From positions 28,379-92,378 of the forward strand of contig CAZZJC010000015.1 of NCBI GenBank assembly GCA_964654285.1: a stretch of DNA of 64,000 nt, read 5' to 3'. This DNA is from BJHQ01 sp964654285. Its GTDB lineage: Bacteria; Planctomycetota; UBA11346. Shown piece by piece: positions 8,701 to 15,447 of this stretch. The notes beneath the pieces are model-generated. The model was given only the letters and a program-made list of their open reading frames with translations, was not told the DNA's origin and searched no databases. The translations under genes were made by a program, and so were the position numbers. How positions within the stretch are numbered: position 1 is the first letter of the stretch; every line of letters begins with the position of its first letter.

Positions 8701-9431
8701 CTCGTGATCTCCATCTGCTGGTTCACGTCATGAAAGTGATTGAGGGTCGGTCCGATTGCGGGTTCGCCCGTACCATCACGGTCGACGGGGTGAACCAAGT
8801 TGCGATCGACTACCACATCAACCTGCTGATCGAGGCCGGTTTGCTGCGTGGCCAGGTCGGGGTGGGCTTCCACCACCTGACGCTGGCTGGGCATGACTTC
8901 CTCGACCTGATGCGCTGCGACATCGTGCGGCACCGGCTCTTTGACGCCCTGGGAGCCACCCTGGACAACGCCCCACTGGCTCTGGTCCGCGACCGTCTGA
9001 TCGCCGAAGCGAAGGCGATCATGGACAAGGTCTGGCTAGCCGCCGATGAGATCCTTGCCGACGGTGATCAGGCGGTCGCGGATCACCTCCAGGGCAGCGG
9101 TGCCCAGGGTGGCGCGCATGGAATCAACGACCCTGCGCCAGACGAAGTCAGAGCGCATCAGGTCAAGGAAGTCGTGGCCGGACAGGGTGAGGTGGTAGAA
9201 GCGGATCTGGTTCGAGTTGCCCACGCTGCCGCGAACCAACCCGGCCTCGATCAGCAGCATAAGGTGGTAATCGATAAGATCACGGTCAACGCCATCAATG
9301 CGGATGGTGCTGGCCAGTTCGGCGTCTCCCCGGTCCTCGATGGCAATCATCACCTTCCGCAGCAGGTCGAGATCACGGCGCATGATGGGCTCCTGGATCA
9401 GTCTGGCGCAGGAAAAGGGGAACGGCAATGA
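8697..9431 (+). CDS. DUF2513-like protein with abnormal C-terminal read-through
   Basis: The first ~110 residues (MTRDLHLLVHVMKVIEG, DYHINLLIEAGLL, FHHLTLAGHDFLDLMR) match the DUF2513 pattern of small phage proteins. From about 9036 on, the frame reads the antisense strand of a second DUF2513 gene (9036-9383, reverse), so the last ~130 residues are probably not a natural domain. The ORF nevertheless ends in an ATGA overlap with the following gene. Likely a normal-length gene that lost its stop when the neighbour was inserted or inverted. Confidence 0.55.
   Translation: MTRDLHLLVHVMKVIEGRSDCGFARTITVDGVNQVAIDYHINLLIEAGLLRGQVGVGFHHLTLAGHDFLDLMRCDIVRHRLFDALGATLDNAPLALVRDRLIAEAKAIMDKVWLAADEILADGDQAVADHLQGSGAQGGAHGINDPAPDEVRAHQVKEVVAGQGEVVEADLVRVAHAAANQPGLDQQHKVVIDKITVNAINADGAGQFGVSPVLDGNHHLPQQVEITAHDGLLDQSGAGKGERQ
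9036..9383 (-). CDS. DUF2513 family protein, convergent paralogue
   Basis: 115 residues from ATG 9383, chosen because AGGAG lies 6 nt upstream; an in-frame start at 9446 exists but lacks such a site. MRRDLDLLRKVMIAIED, LIDYHLMLLIEAGLV and FYHLTLSGHDFLDLMR closely parallel the forward gene at 8697. It is transcribed against the early operon and lies wholly inside the forward ORF. Function unknown. Confidence 0.68.
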   Translation of the reverse strand: MRRDLDLLRKVMIAIEDRGDAELASTIRIDGVDRDLIDYHLMLLIEAGLVRGSVGNSNQIRFYHLTLSGHDFLDLMRSDFVWRRVVDSMRATLGTAALEVIRDRLITVGKDLIGG

Positions 9432-9889
9432 GCGCCGTTCAGACACCCCGGTCGAGTGGGATATGCCAGGATGTTGCGGAATCGCAGGATGCCTCGCTGG
9501 TTCGGTTGTGGATGGAACACAGCCGGCGCATGCACGATCTGGATCAGGGCCATCTGAATTGGTTTTTCAAGCGGCGAGCGGAATTGGAGAAGCAGTTTCT
9601 CGACATGAAACTTTGCTATTCCAGGGTGACCAACGGGAAGGTCAATCTTGGCGGCTTCGAAGACGGCATGCCGTCATTCGATGTCCCAGCGTTCGTGGAT
9701 GGGGAACTTGTGCCGATCAGCGGCATTCCCCATGTGGATCTGATCAATTTCATGGTCAAGCACGAGAATCGGGTGAAGGAACGTGCCCGCGTGATGACCG
9801 CCATGGTGGAATGGCTGGAAACCCGCATCACGGAAGCCGATCAACTCACGCTGAACGACGTCACGAAAAAGGCTGGGGCCAAGTCATGA
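9428..9889 (+). CDS. Hypothetical early phage protein
   Basis: 153 residues, starting in an ATGA overlap and ending in another. Charged helical segments (LNWFFKRRAELEKQFLDMK; VKERARVMTAMVEWLE) suggest a soluble cytoplasmic protein. No family recognised. Codon use is less GC-biased than in its neighbours. Confidence 0.6.
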   Translation: MSAVQTPRSSGICQDVAESQDASLVRLWMEHSRRMHDLDQGHLNWFFKRRAELEKQFLDMKLCYSRVTNGKVNLGGFEDGMPSFDVPAFVDGELVPISGIPHVDLINFMVKHENRVKERARVMTAMVEWLETRITEADQLTLNDVTKKAGAKS

Positions 9890-10323
9890 GCGCCGCCGCC
9901 GCACGGGCGCGGGTGGCGCAGTCGTTCAGCGACCTGCTGGACGCCGAGGGCGCGACCGCGATCGCCCTGGAGATCGGGTCTGATCGATCGACTCCTCGCC
10001 GGCGCGGCAGCGATCTCGCGGCCTGGACGGCGGCCGACCTGATCACCTTGGCGATCGCGCATCCGTCAGTCGGGGATGCGGTCGTCAGCGCGATCCAGGG
10101 CGATCTTCAGTCCGGGCAGGCCCAGGATGTCGAGCGCGAGTTGCGCGCGATCGCCCGCGAGTCGGCGGCGGAGATCGCTGCCCTTCTGGCGCGCCTGGAG
10201 GACGGCCACATCGATCGCGGGGAAGCCCGCGAGACCGAAGCCGAACTTGCAGCCCTCGAAACACACATCGCCAAGGCCAGGAGTGAAATCCGGGCACGAC
10301 TCAAACAAGGAGCGCGGTCATGA
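9886..10323 (+). CDS. Hypothetical early protein with coiled-coil C-terminus
   Basis: 145 residues. The start at 9886 is picked from a longer open frame because it forms an ATGA overlap with the previous stop. The C-terminal half (ETEAELAALETHIAKARSEI) is a strong coiled coil. No known domain recognised; could act in DNA or protein bridging, but nothing shows this. Confidence 0.6.
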   Translation: MSAAAARARVAQSFSDLLDAEGATAIALEIGSDRSTPRRRGSDLAAWTAADLITLAIAHPSVGDAVVSAIQGDLQSGQAQDVERELRAIARESAAEIAALLARLEDGHIDRGEARETEAELAALETHIAKARSEIRARLKQGARS

Positions 10324-10775
10324 TTCCTTGCGGTGCCATCGCCCCTGCCATGATTCCGGCTGGAGCGTCTCATGCATTCACCACATCCGTCGATCGGGGA
10401 TCAGTTGCGGGCGAAGATCCTGGCCAGCGGATTTTCCCGGCGGGAGATCGGACGCCGGACGGGGGTGAGCGCGGTCTGCGTCTCGAAATTCATGAACGGC
10501 GCGAACATCAGTCTGGCCACGGCGGAAGCGATCGCACGGGAACTGCGTCTGCGGACGCTCAAGGTTCCGCGCCGGGCCTGATTCGTCGGACGTGCTGGCC
10601 AGCGAAGGCCAGCGAGGCGCGGCTTCCGGCGATCGAGCGTCGCGGTGCATGGCCGGCGCAGTCCCCGCGTGCGGTGCTGCGCGGCGGTCAGGGCCGGTCG
10701 GTTCGGGAACTCAGCCGGCCCGCGCGGTTCGTGCTTTGGCTCCGGCGTTGGCTGATGCGGGAGATCAAGCCGTGA
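10320..10775 (+). CDS. Possible overlapping ORF in early operon
   Basis: 151-codon frame that begins with an ATGA overlap and ends with a GTGA overlap at the next gene, which fits the coupling pattern of this operon. However, its first two thirds overlap the convincing XRE gene at 10372 in another frame, and its composition there (Gly/Asp/Arg-rich) looks like a shadow. The last ~65 residues (10582-10775), where no other frame is convincing, may encode a small real protein. Confidence 0.25.
   Translation: MIPCGAIAPAMIPAGASHAFTTSVDRGSVAGEDPGQRIFPAGDRTPDGGERGLRLEIHERREHQSGHGGSDRTGTASADAQGSAPGLIRRTCWPAKASEARLPAIERRGAWPAQSPRAVLRGGQGRSVRELSRPARFVLWLRRWLMREIKP
10372..10581 (+). CDS. Small XRE-family DNA-binding protein
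   Basis: 69 residues, almost entirely a helix-turn-helix domain (FSRREIGRRTGVSAVCVSKF, then LATAEAIARELRL). Probably a second early regulator of Cro or excisionase type. It sits between coupled early genes. Target unknown. Confidence 0.7.
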   Translation: MHSPHPSIGDQLRAKILASGFSRREIGRRTGVSAVCVSKFMNGANISLATAEAIARELRLRTLKVPRRA

Positions 10776-11068
10776 TCCTCTCATCCCGCGAAGTCGCCGG
10801 CCTGATGCGCGTCAGCCCGTCGAAGCTGCGGCGCATGGCGGCAGCCGACGCCAACCTGCGCAAGTGCAAGATCCGCGAGACCAGCCACTCCACCGACTGG
10901 CTGGGTGCCCGGCTGGTCGAGTACGGCTTCGTGCTGGAAGGCGACATGCGCGCGGCGCTGGGTCGGAAGCTGCCGGCGCACGCGGTGCCGGCACCCGCGC
11001 CCGTCCAGGCCGGGTCGCCGTTCATCGCGATGACCTGGTCGGCGCCGCTCATCCGGGTGGCGCAATGA
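10772..11068 (+). CDS. Small HTH-like protein
   Basis: 98 residues from GTG 10772, preceded by GGGAGA and overlapping the stop of the upstream frame. The N-terminus (SSREVAGLMRVSPSKLRRMA) looks like an excisionase or MerR-type winged helix. The long upstream extension of this frame reads as shadow sequence. Could be the excisionase of this phage, but the evidence is only the HTH-like segment. Confidence 0.5.
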   Translation: MILSSREVAGLMRVSPSKLRRMAAADANLRKCKIRETSHSTDWLGARLVEYGFVLEGDMRAALGRKLPAHAVPAPAPVQAGSPFIAMTWSAPLIRVAQ

Positions 11069-11337
11069 GCTACCAGCATCCGCCTACGGATCCGACCACG
11101 CTGCTGGCGAACCTCGCCTGCCTTTCGGCAGTCGATTGCCTGGTGTTCGATCGCGTCGCCGCGTCAGAGGCCGGACCGCTGATCGGGGTGACCGATCGTC
11201 AGTTGGAAGTGGCGTTGCGTCCGCACCTGCCGCTGCGCGTGATCCATGAGCGTCTGGAATCACTGTGGAAGCGCGGGCTGATCCGCTGCCGGTCGATGCT
11301 GGGGCTGGTGTTCTACGCACCCACGGTGACGCCATGA
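11065..11337 (+). CDS. Small winged-helix-like protein
   Basis: 90 residues starting in an ATGA overlap. A helical middle (LIGVTDRQLEVALRPHLPL, then ERLESLWKRGLIRCR) followed by a short beta hairpin resembles a winged helix. Ends in an ATGA overlap with the next frame. No family assigned. Confidence 0.55.
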   Translation: MSYQHPPTDPTTLLANLACLSAVDCLVFDRVAASEAGPLIGVTDRQLEVALRPHLPLRVIHERLESLWKRGLIRCRSMLGLVFYAPTVTP

Positions 11338-11963
11338 GGGCGCGAGAACGCCGGCATATGGAAGTGATGGCGCTGGGCACCTTCCTGGCATCCCAGGGCC
11401 GCGATATCGAACCATCCGTGCCGGCGTGCATCCGCTGCGGCGGTCACACGGCGCGCGTCGATCGCCGCCTGCGCCGCTGCGATCGCGGCCATGTGACAGC
11501 GGTGGTATTCACCCAGGTCGGCACTGGCGGCGTGTACGTCGAGTGGAAGACCGTCGCACCCGAATCCGAGGAAACCACCGATGAGCGAATTATCTCCCGC
11601 CGAGTATCTGGCGTTTCTTCATCGCATCCGGTTGCGCCGGCTGGTGCCGACGATGCTGCGGGTCGCACAGATGGGGATGTCGCCCGCCGAGGTAGCGCGG
11701 TTCCTGCGCTTCCACCCGCAGTATTGACGTCGACGCCCTCAGACCTGCCGGAGCGGATCCTGGCCGCCCTGCACCGGTGCAACGGTGGTCCGGCCTGGGG
11801 CATGTCGGTCGGCGCGCTGATCGCGGAATTGACGTGCGATCCGGTCGCGCTGGAGCGCACTTTGGCTGACATGCGGTCGCGTCGGGCCGTCACCACGGTG
11901 ATCCGCCTGGGCCGCGTTTTGTTCTACGTGATTCCATCGTCCGATTCCACCACCCCGGAGTGA
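11334..11963 (+). CDS. Early protein with zinc-ribbon-like N-part and winged-helix-like C-part (possibly two genes)
   Basis: 209-codon frame. Residues up to about 83 look real and include a Cys-rich segment (CIRCGG ... RRCDRGH). The middle (about 84-130) is low-quality sequence, and the last 79 residues (PERILAALHRCNGGPAWGMS, then VALERTLADMRSRRAVTTVI) look like a winged helix. A separate ORF in another frame (11581-11727) spans the poor middle. The winged-helix part could start at TTG 11724, which overlaps that ORF's stop. One fused gene or two genes joined by an indel are both possible. Confidence 0.45.
   Translation: MRARERRHMEVMALGTFLASQGRDIEPSVPACIRCGGHTARVDRRLRRCDRGHVTAVVFTQVGTGGVYVEWKTVAPESEETTDERIISRRVSGVSSSHPVAPAGADDAAGRTDGDVARRGSAVPALPPAVLTSTPSDLPERILAALHRCNGGPAWGMSVGALIAELTCDPVALERTLADMRSRRAVTTVIRLGRVLFYVIPSSDSTTPE
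11581..11727 (+). CDS. 48-residue ORF nested between two gene halves
   Basis: ATG 11581 is preceded by GAGGAAA at good spacing and forms ATGA, the junction type used throughout this operon. The product (MSELSPAEYLAFLHRIRLRR, later GMSPAEVARFLRFH) is a plausible small helical protein. Its TGA at 11725 overlaps a TTG start for the downstream winged-helix part. This frame reads better here than the long overlapping frame. Confidence 0.5.
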   Translation: MSELSPAEYLAFLHRIRLRRLVPTMLRVAQMGMSPAEVARFLRFHPQY

Positions 11964-11965
11964 GC

Positions 11966-13639
11966 ATGAACACCCCGACCGAATCAGCGGCTGCGTCGTC
12001 TGCCGCCATCGCTACGATCCCCCATTCCCCGACCTTCGCGCGCCTCGCGCTCGAGGATCTGCGTCCGTCGCCGGACAATCCCCGGCGCATCGCGGACGAT
12101 GATCCGACCATCGCGGAACTGGCCGAGTCGCTGCGCACGCTGGGTCAGATCGAACCGATCGTCGTGCGCCAGATCGAGGAAGGCCGATCGGTCGGCCCGG
12201 GCGCACCAGGCAACCGCGATGAGGAGATCCTGTACCGATACGAGATCCTCGCCGGCGAACGCCGGTTCCGCGCCGCGAAGCTAGCCGGGATGGAATCGAT
12301 CGAGTGCAAGGTGCTGGAGATCGATGACGCCACGGCGTTGGAGATCACGGTGGTGGAGAACCTGCAGCGCGAGGACCTGCATCCGCTGGACGAGGCGCGG
12401 GGCGTGCGGTCGCTGCTGAACAGCGGCCGGTCGATCGAGCAGATCGCGGATCGCCTGGGCAAGCGCCCGGCCTGGGTCGCGCAGCGGGCGCAGTTGACTG
12501 CGCTGGTCGAGGAGTGGGTCGCGCTGGCGGCGAAGCGGCCGGAACTGTCGGTTGCCCACCTGGAGCAGGTTGCGCGCCTGCCCGAGGCCGTGCAGCGTGA
12601 TTTCGCAGCCGAGGTGAAGGGCAGTCCCTGGATCAGCGACAAGACCGCCAAGGAGTTCGCGCAGCACATCGCGGAGAAGTACCTTCACTCGCTGAAGGCG
12701 GCGGCCTGGAAGCTGGACGACGCCGACCTGGTGCCCGAGGCCGGCGCGTGCAGCTCCTGCCCGAAGCGGTCGAGCTGCCAGGAGCTGCTGTTCGCGGACG
12801 TGATCGGCAAGCACGACCGCTGCCTGGATGCCGCGTGCTGGTATCGCAAGGCCCAGGCGCAGACCGCCGTGCAGGCCAAGCGCGCGGCCGAGTCCGGTGC
12901 CAAGGTGCTGGTGCTGACCGAGCGGCGCGATGGCAATCCAGCGCCGCCGAAGGCGACACTTCCGGCCACCGCGATCGTGGCGGAAAAGACCTGGGCCATC
13001 CGCGATGCCAAGAAGAGCGAGGCGGGGGCGGTGGCCGCGATCGATGCGGACACGGGACGGCAGTCGTGGGTGGTGGTCACGCCGAATGCGGATCCGGAAC
13101 TGCGCAAGGCATTCGGGGTGAAGGACGGACGCGGGGTTTCATCTGCCGGCGACCGTGAGGCCAACGCCGCCGTCGAGGCGAAGCGCCGCGAGGCCAAGCG
13201 GTTCAAGTTCCGTTTCGCCGCGATCGCCAAGCGCCTGGACGAGATGCCCGAGCCGGATCTGGACAACCTGCTGCGCATGGTGCTGGTTTTCCTGATCGAT
13301 CATGCCGACCTGTCGCACAACGCCGAAGCGTGGAAACAGGCCACCGCGCCAACCACGACGAAGGAGAGCACGGCCGACCTGTGGGGCCACCTGCGCGAGC
13401 GCCTGGGGGGAATCGAGGACGCTCAGGTGCTGTCGTCCTGCCTGCCCGACGCCAAGGCCGTCGCCACGTTCGAGACCTGGTGCGGGCTGAAACCGCAGGC
13501 GCAGCAGGCCCTGGCCCTGGTCGAGTTTCCCGAGCCGGTGAAGCGCGCCGCGAAGGTGGTGAAGACGAAGGCCGTGAAGGTGGCAAAGCGGACGAAGGGC
13601 ACGGCGGCGAAAGCGACGAAGACGAAGAAGGCGGGTTGA
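11966..13639 (+). CDS. ParB/RepB-type DNA-binding protein of the phage
   Basis: 557 residues from ATG 11966 (GGAG 5 nt upstream; a GTG at 11960 is also possible). A ParB N-terminal domain (LRPSPDNPR, GQIEPIVVR, EILAGERRFRAAKLAG, TVVENLQREDLHPLDEA) is followed by an HTH (SIEQIADRLGKRPAWVAQR). A Cys cluster (CSSCPKRSSC ... CLDAACW) may bind metal. The last ~35 residues are a Lys/Ala-rich, histone-H1-like tail. Likely a nucleoid-type or partition-like DNA-binding protein; no parA is nearby. Confidence 0.8.
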   Translation: MNTPTESAAASSAAIATIPHSPTFARLALEDLRPSPDNPRRIADDDPTIAELAESLRTLGQIEPIVVRQIEEGRSVGPGAPGNRDEEILYRYEILAGERRFRAAKLAGMESIECKVLEIDDATALEITVVENLQREDLHPLDEARGVRSLLNSGRSIEQIADRLGKRPAWVAQRAQLTALVEEWVALAAKRPELSVAHLEQVARLPEAVQRDFAAEVKGSPWISDKTAKEFAQHIAEKYLHSLKAAAWKLDDADLVPEAGACSSCPKRSSCQELLFADVIGKHDRCLDAACWYRKAQAQTAVQAKRAAESGAKVLVLTERRDGNPAPPKATLPATAIVAEKTWAIRDAKKSEAGAVAAIDADTGRQSWVVVTPNADPELRKAFGVKDGRGVSSAGDREANAAVEAKRREAKRFKFRFAAIAKRLDEMPEPDLDNLLRMVLVFLIDHADLSHNAEAWKQATAPTTTKESTADLWGHLRERLGGIEDAQVLSSCLPDAKAVATFETWCGLKPQAQQALALVEFPEPVKRAAKVVKTKAVKVAKRTKGTAAKATKTKKAG

Positions 13640-13641
13640 TC

Positions 13642-13704
13642 ATGTGGATGATCCTTTTCCCCATCCTGCTCATGCAGGCATTCTTCGGCCCCTGGGAGTC
13701 CTGA
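13642..13704 (+). CDS. Possible 20-residue membrane peptide
   Basis: A 20-codon ORF two bases after the ParB-like stop encodes MWMILFPILLMQAFFGPWES, nearly all hydrophobic. The ribosome site is weak. It could be a tiny inner-membrane peptide or a chance reading. Confidence 0.25.
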   Translation: MWMILFPILLMQAFFGPWES

Positions 13705-13705
13705 T

Positions 13706-13972
13706 ATGCCCAATCCAGACGGCACCATGACCAAGGACGAAGCGCTCCTCGCCATCGCGCGCAATGCGTGGTCGTATCGCGAGAATGAGAAGGCGATGGC
13801 GACGTGCTCGCAGCGCGGCGAGGACTATTACGCGCTGCGCAAGCGGTTGGAGAAAAGCATGCAGGCGCTGGATGGGGCTCTGAATTGCTTGTCGCTCATC
13901 ACGCTGGCGGAGAAGGAAGCAGCAAAGGCCAAGGCAGCAGAAGCGGCGGCGCAGCAGCAGGGGGCGGCATGA
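13706..13972 (+). CDS. Small coiled-coil phage protein
   Basis: 88 residues, GGGAG upstream of the ATG. Highly charged N-terminus and an Ala/Lys/Glu-rich C-terminal coiled coil (LAEKEAAKAKAAEAAAQQQ). Stop overlaps the next start by ATGATG. Function unknown. Confidence 0.6.
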   Translation: MPNPDGTMTKDEALLAIARNAWSYRENEKAMATCSQRGEDYYALRKRLEKSMQALDGALNCLSLITLAEKEAAKAKAAEAAAQQQGAA

Positions 13973-14523
13973 TGCGCGCCCTCAGTCTGTGGCAGCCGTG
14001 GGCGTCGCTTATCGCAGTCGGGGCGAAGAAGTTCGAGACCAGATCCTGGGGACCGCCGGAAAGTATTGGGCAAGAGGAACTTTTCGCGATCCATGCCGGA
14101 AAGTCGCGGCAGGGGATGCGGATCGCGCAGGATTCCTACCAGTTGGGCACGCTGTGCGACCTGCTGCTCGGGGCCGGATACACCGATCGCGGGGACTGGC
14201 AGGAGGATCTCCCGTTCGGGTGCATCATCGCGGTGGTGAAGCTGGTGCAGTCGAGCATGGCGGAAGACGTGTCGGTGTCGGATCAGGAGCGGGCGCTCGG
14301 GGACTGGACGCCGGGGCGGTGGGTGTGGGGATTGGAGGTGGTCATGCGCCTGGAGAAGCCGCTACCGCAGCAGGGTCGCCAAGGGCTGTTCCAGGTGGAT
14401 TGGGACAACCAGGCCGCGATCCAGACGGAGGCTGATCGGCGCGGGATCATTCTCGACAGCCATTCGGTGCCCGGTTTCGGTGGGCTGGCGATGATGCCGA
14501 CTGAACCCGAGCCGGCGTTTTGA
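13969..14523 (+). CDS. ASCH-domain protein
   Basis: 184 residues. The ASCH/PUA-like fold is indicated by ALSLWQPWASLIAVGAKKFE followed by TRSW (the GxKxxExR motif), HAGKS and the GCIIAVVKL strand. ASCH proteins bind RNA or modified nucleosides. In phages they often sit among early genes, as here. Start at 13969 or 13972, overlapping the previous stop. Confidence 0.78.
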   Translation: MMRALSLWQPWASLIAVGAKKFETRSWGPPESIGQEELFAIHAGKSRQGMRIAQDSYQLGTLCDLLLGAGYTDRGDWQEDLPFGCIIAVVKLVQSSMAEDVSVSDQERALGDWTPGRWVWGLEVVMRLEKPLPQQGRQGLFQVDWDNQAAIQTEADRRGIILDSHSVPGFGGLAMMPTEPEPAF

Positions 14524-14525
14524 CC

Positions 14526-14825
14526 ATGGCGCGCACCCCTTGTCTGTGGGATCTGGCCGACGCCTGCACCTGCGATTCCTGCACCCGCCGGAAGGAGCAG
14601 GAAGCCGAGGTCCGCGCCGAGCGGTATTGCCTCGCCTGCATGGAGCGCCTCCACGATGCGGACCTTCGTGAGCATCAGGATAACTGCCCACGCTGCGGCA
14701 TCGAACTCGACTGGACCGACGGCATCATCGACGGGGTCGAGTTCAGGAAACGAGCGGATGAGGACGACCGCAAGTGGAGGGAATGGCTAGCGCTGAACCC
14801 CGTGCGCGAGGTGAGCCATGTCTGA
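14526..14825 (+). CDS. Cys-rich zinc-finger-like protein
   Basis: 99 residues from ATG 14526 (a TTG at 14520 would overlap the previous stop). Two Cys clusters (CTCDSC and CLACMERLHDADLREHQDNC, then CPRCG) suggest one or two zinc knuckles. Overlaps the kinase gene by 8 bp. Role unknown. Confidence 0.6.
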   Translation: MARTPCLWDLADACTCDSCTRRKEQEAEVRAERYCLACMERLHDADLREHQDNCPRCGIELDWTDGIIDGVEFRKRADEDDRKWREWLALNPVREVSHV

Positions 14826-15447
14826 CCACAGGTCTGACGGCAAACGGATCTTCATCGGCATCACCGGTCCCATGCAGTCCGGCAAGGACACCTTGGCGGA
14901 GGCCATCGTATTGGCCCTGCCTGGGGAGTGGCGGCTGCCCGCGTTCCATTTTGCGGACCCGCTCAAGGAGATGACCCAGGCCCTGCTGGGCGGCACCTGC
15001 GCGAACTACTGGGGCAAGGATGCGGACAAGAACGCGCGGGTTCCATTCTGGTCGGATCACCTGCCCCAGTTCGCGACCTATCGCAGCGCCTTGCAGTGGA
15101 TCGGGACGGACCTGTTCCGGAAGCACGTCCATCCGGATTTCTGGATCCTGGCGATGTCGTGGCGCGTCGCGGACCACCTGGAGAAGTTCCCGACGAAGAA
15201 CCTGGCCTTCATCTTTCCAGACGTGCGTTTTGACAATGAAGCTCGCTTCCTGCGCGCCCATGGCGGCATCATCGTGCGCGTCAGCCGGGTCGATGGCGCG
15301 ACCACGCAGCACGGCATCGCCGGCCACCCCAGCGAGCAGGGCATCAGCGAGGACCTGGTCACGCATCGCTTCGCGATCGGCAAGAACGGCCACGCCCATG
15401 TGGCCAAGATCATCGTCGACCAGGTGCTGGGGAGGGATGGGGAATGA
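14818..15447 (+). CDS. Deoxynucleoside monophosphate kinase-like P-loop protein
   Basis: 209 residues with a Walker A (GITGPMQSGKDTLAE, residues 15-29) and a fold pattern like phage dNMP kinases (FADPLKEM, DLFRKHVHPDFWI). The segment after LAFIFPDVRFDNEA and the RVSR/DGATTQH part fit the same group. It would phosphorylate dNMPs for phage DNA synthesis. Next to the replication genes and overlapping the helicase start by 4 bp. Confidence 0.75.
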   Translation: MSDHRSDGKRIFIGITGPMQSGKDTLAEAIVLALPGEWRLPAFHFADPLKEMTQALLGGTCANYWGKDADKNARVPFWSDHLPQFATYRSALQWIGTDLFRKHVHPDFWILAMSWRVADHLEKFPTKNLAFIFPDVRFDNEARFLRAHGGIIVRVSRVDGATTQHGIAGHPSEQGISEDLVTHRFAIGKNGHAHVAKIIVDQVLGRDGE

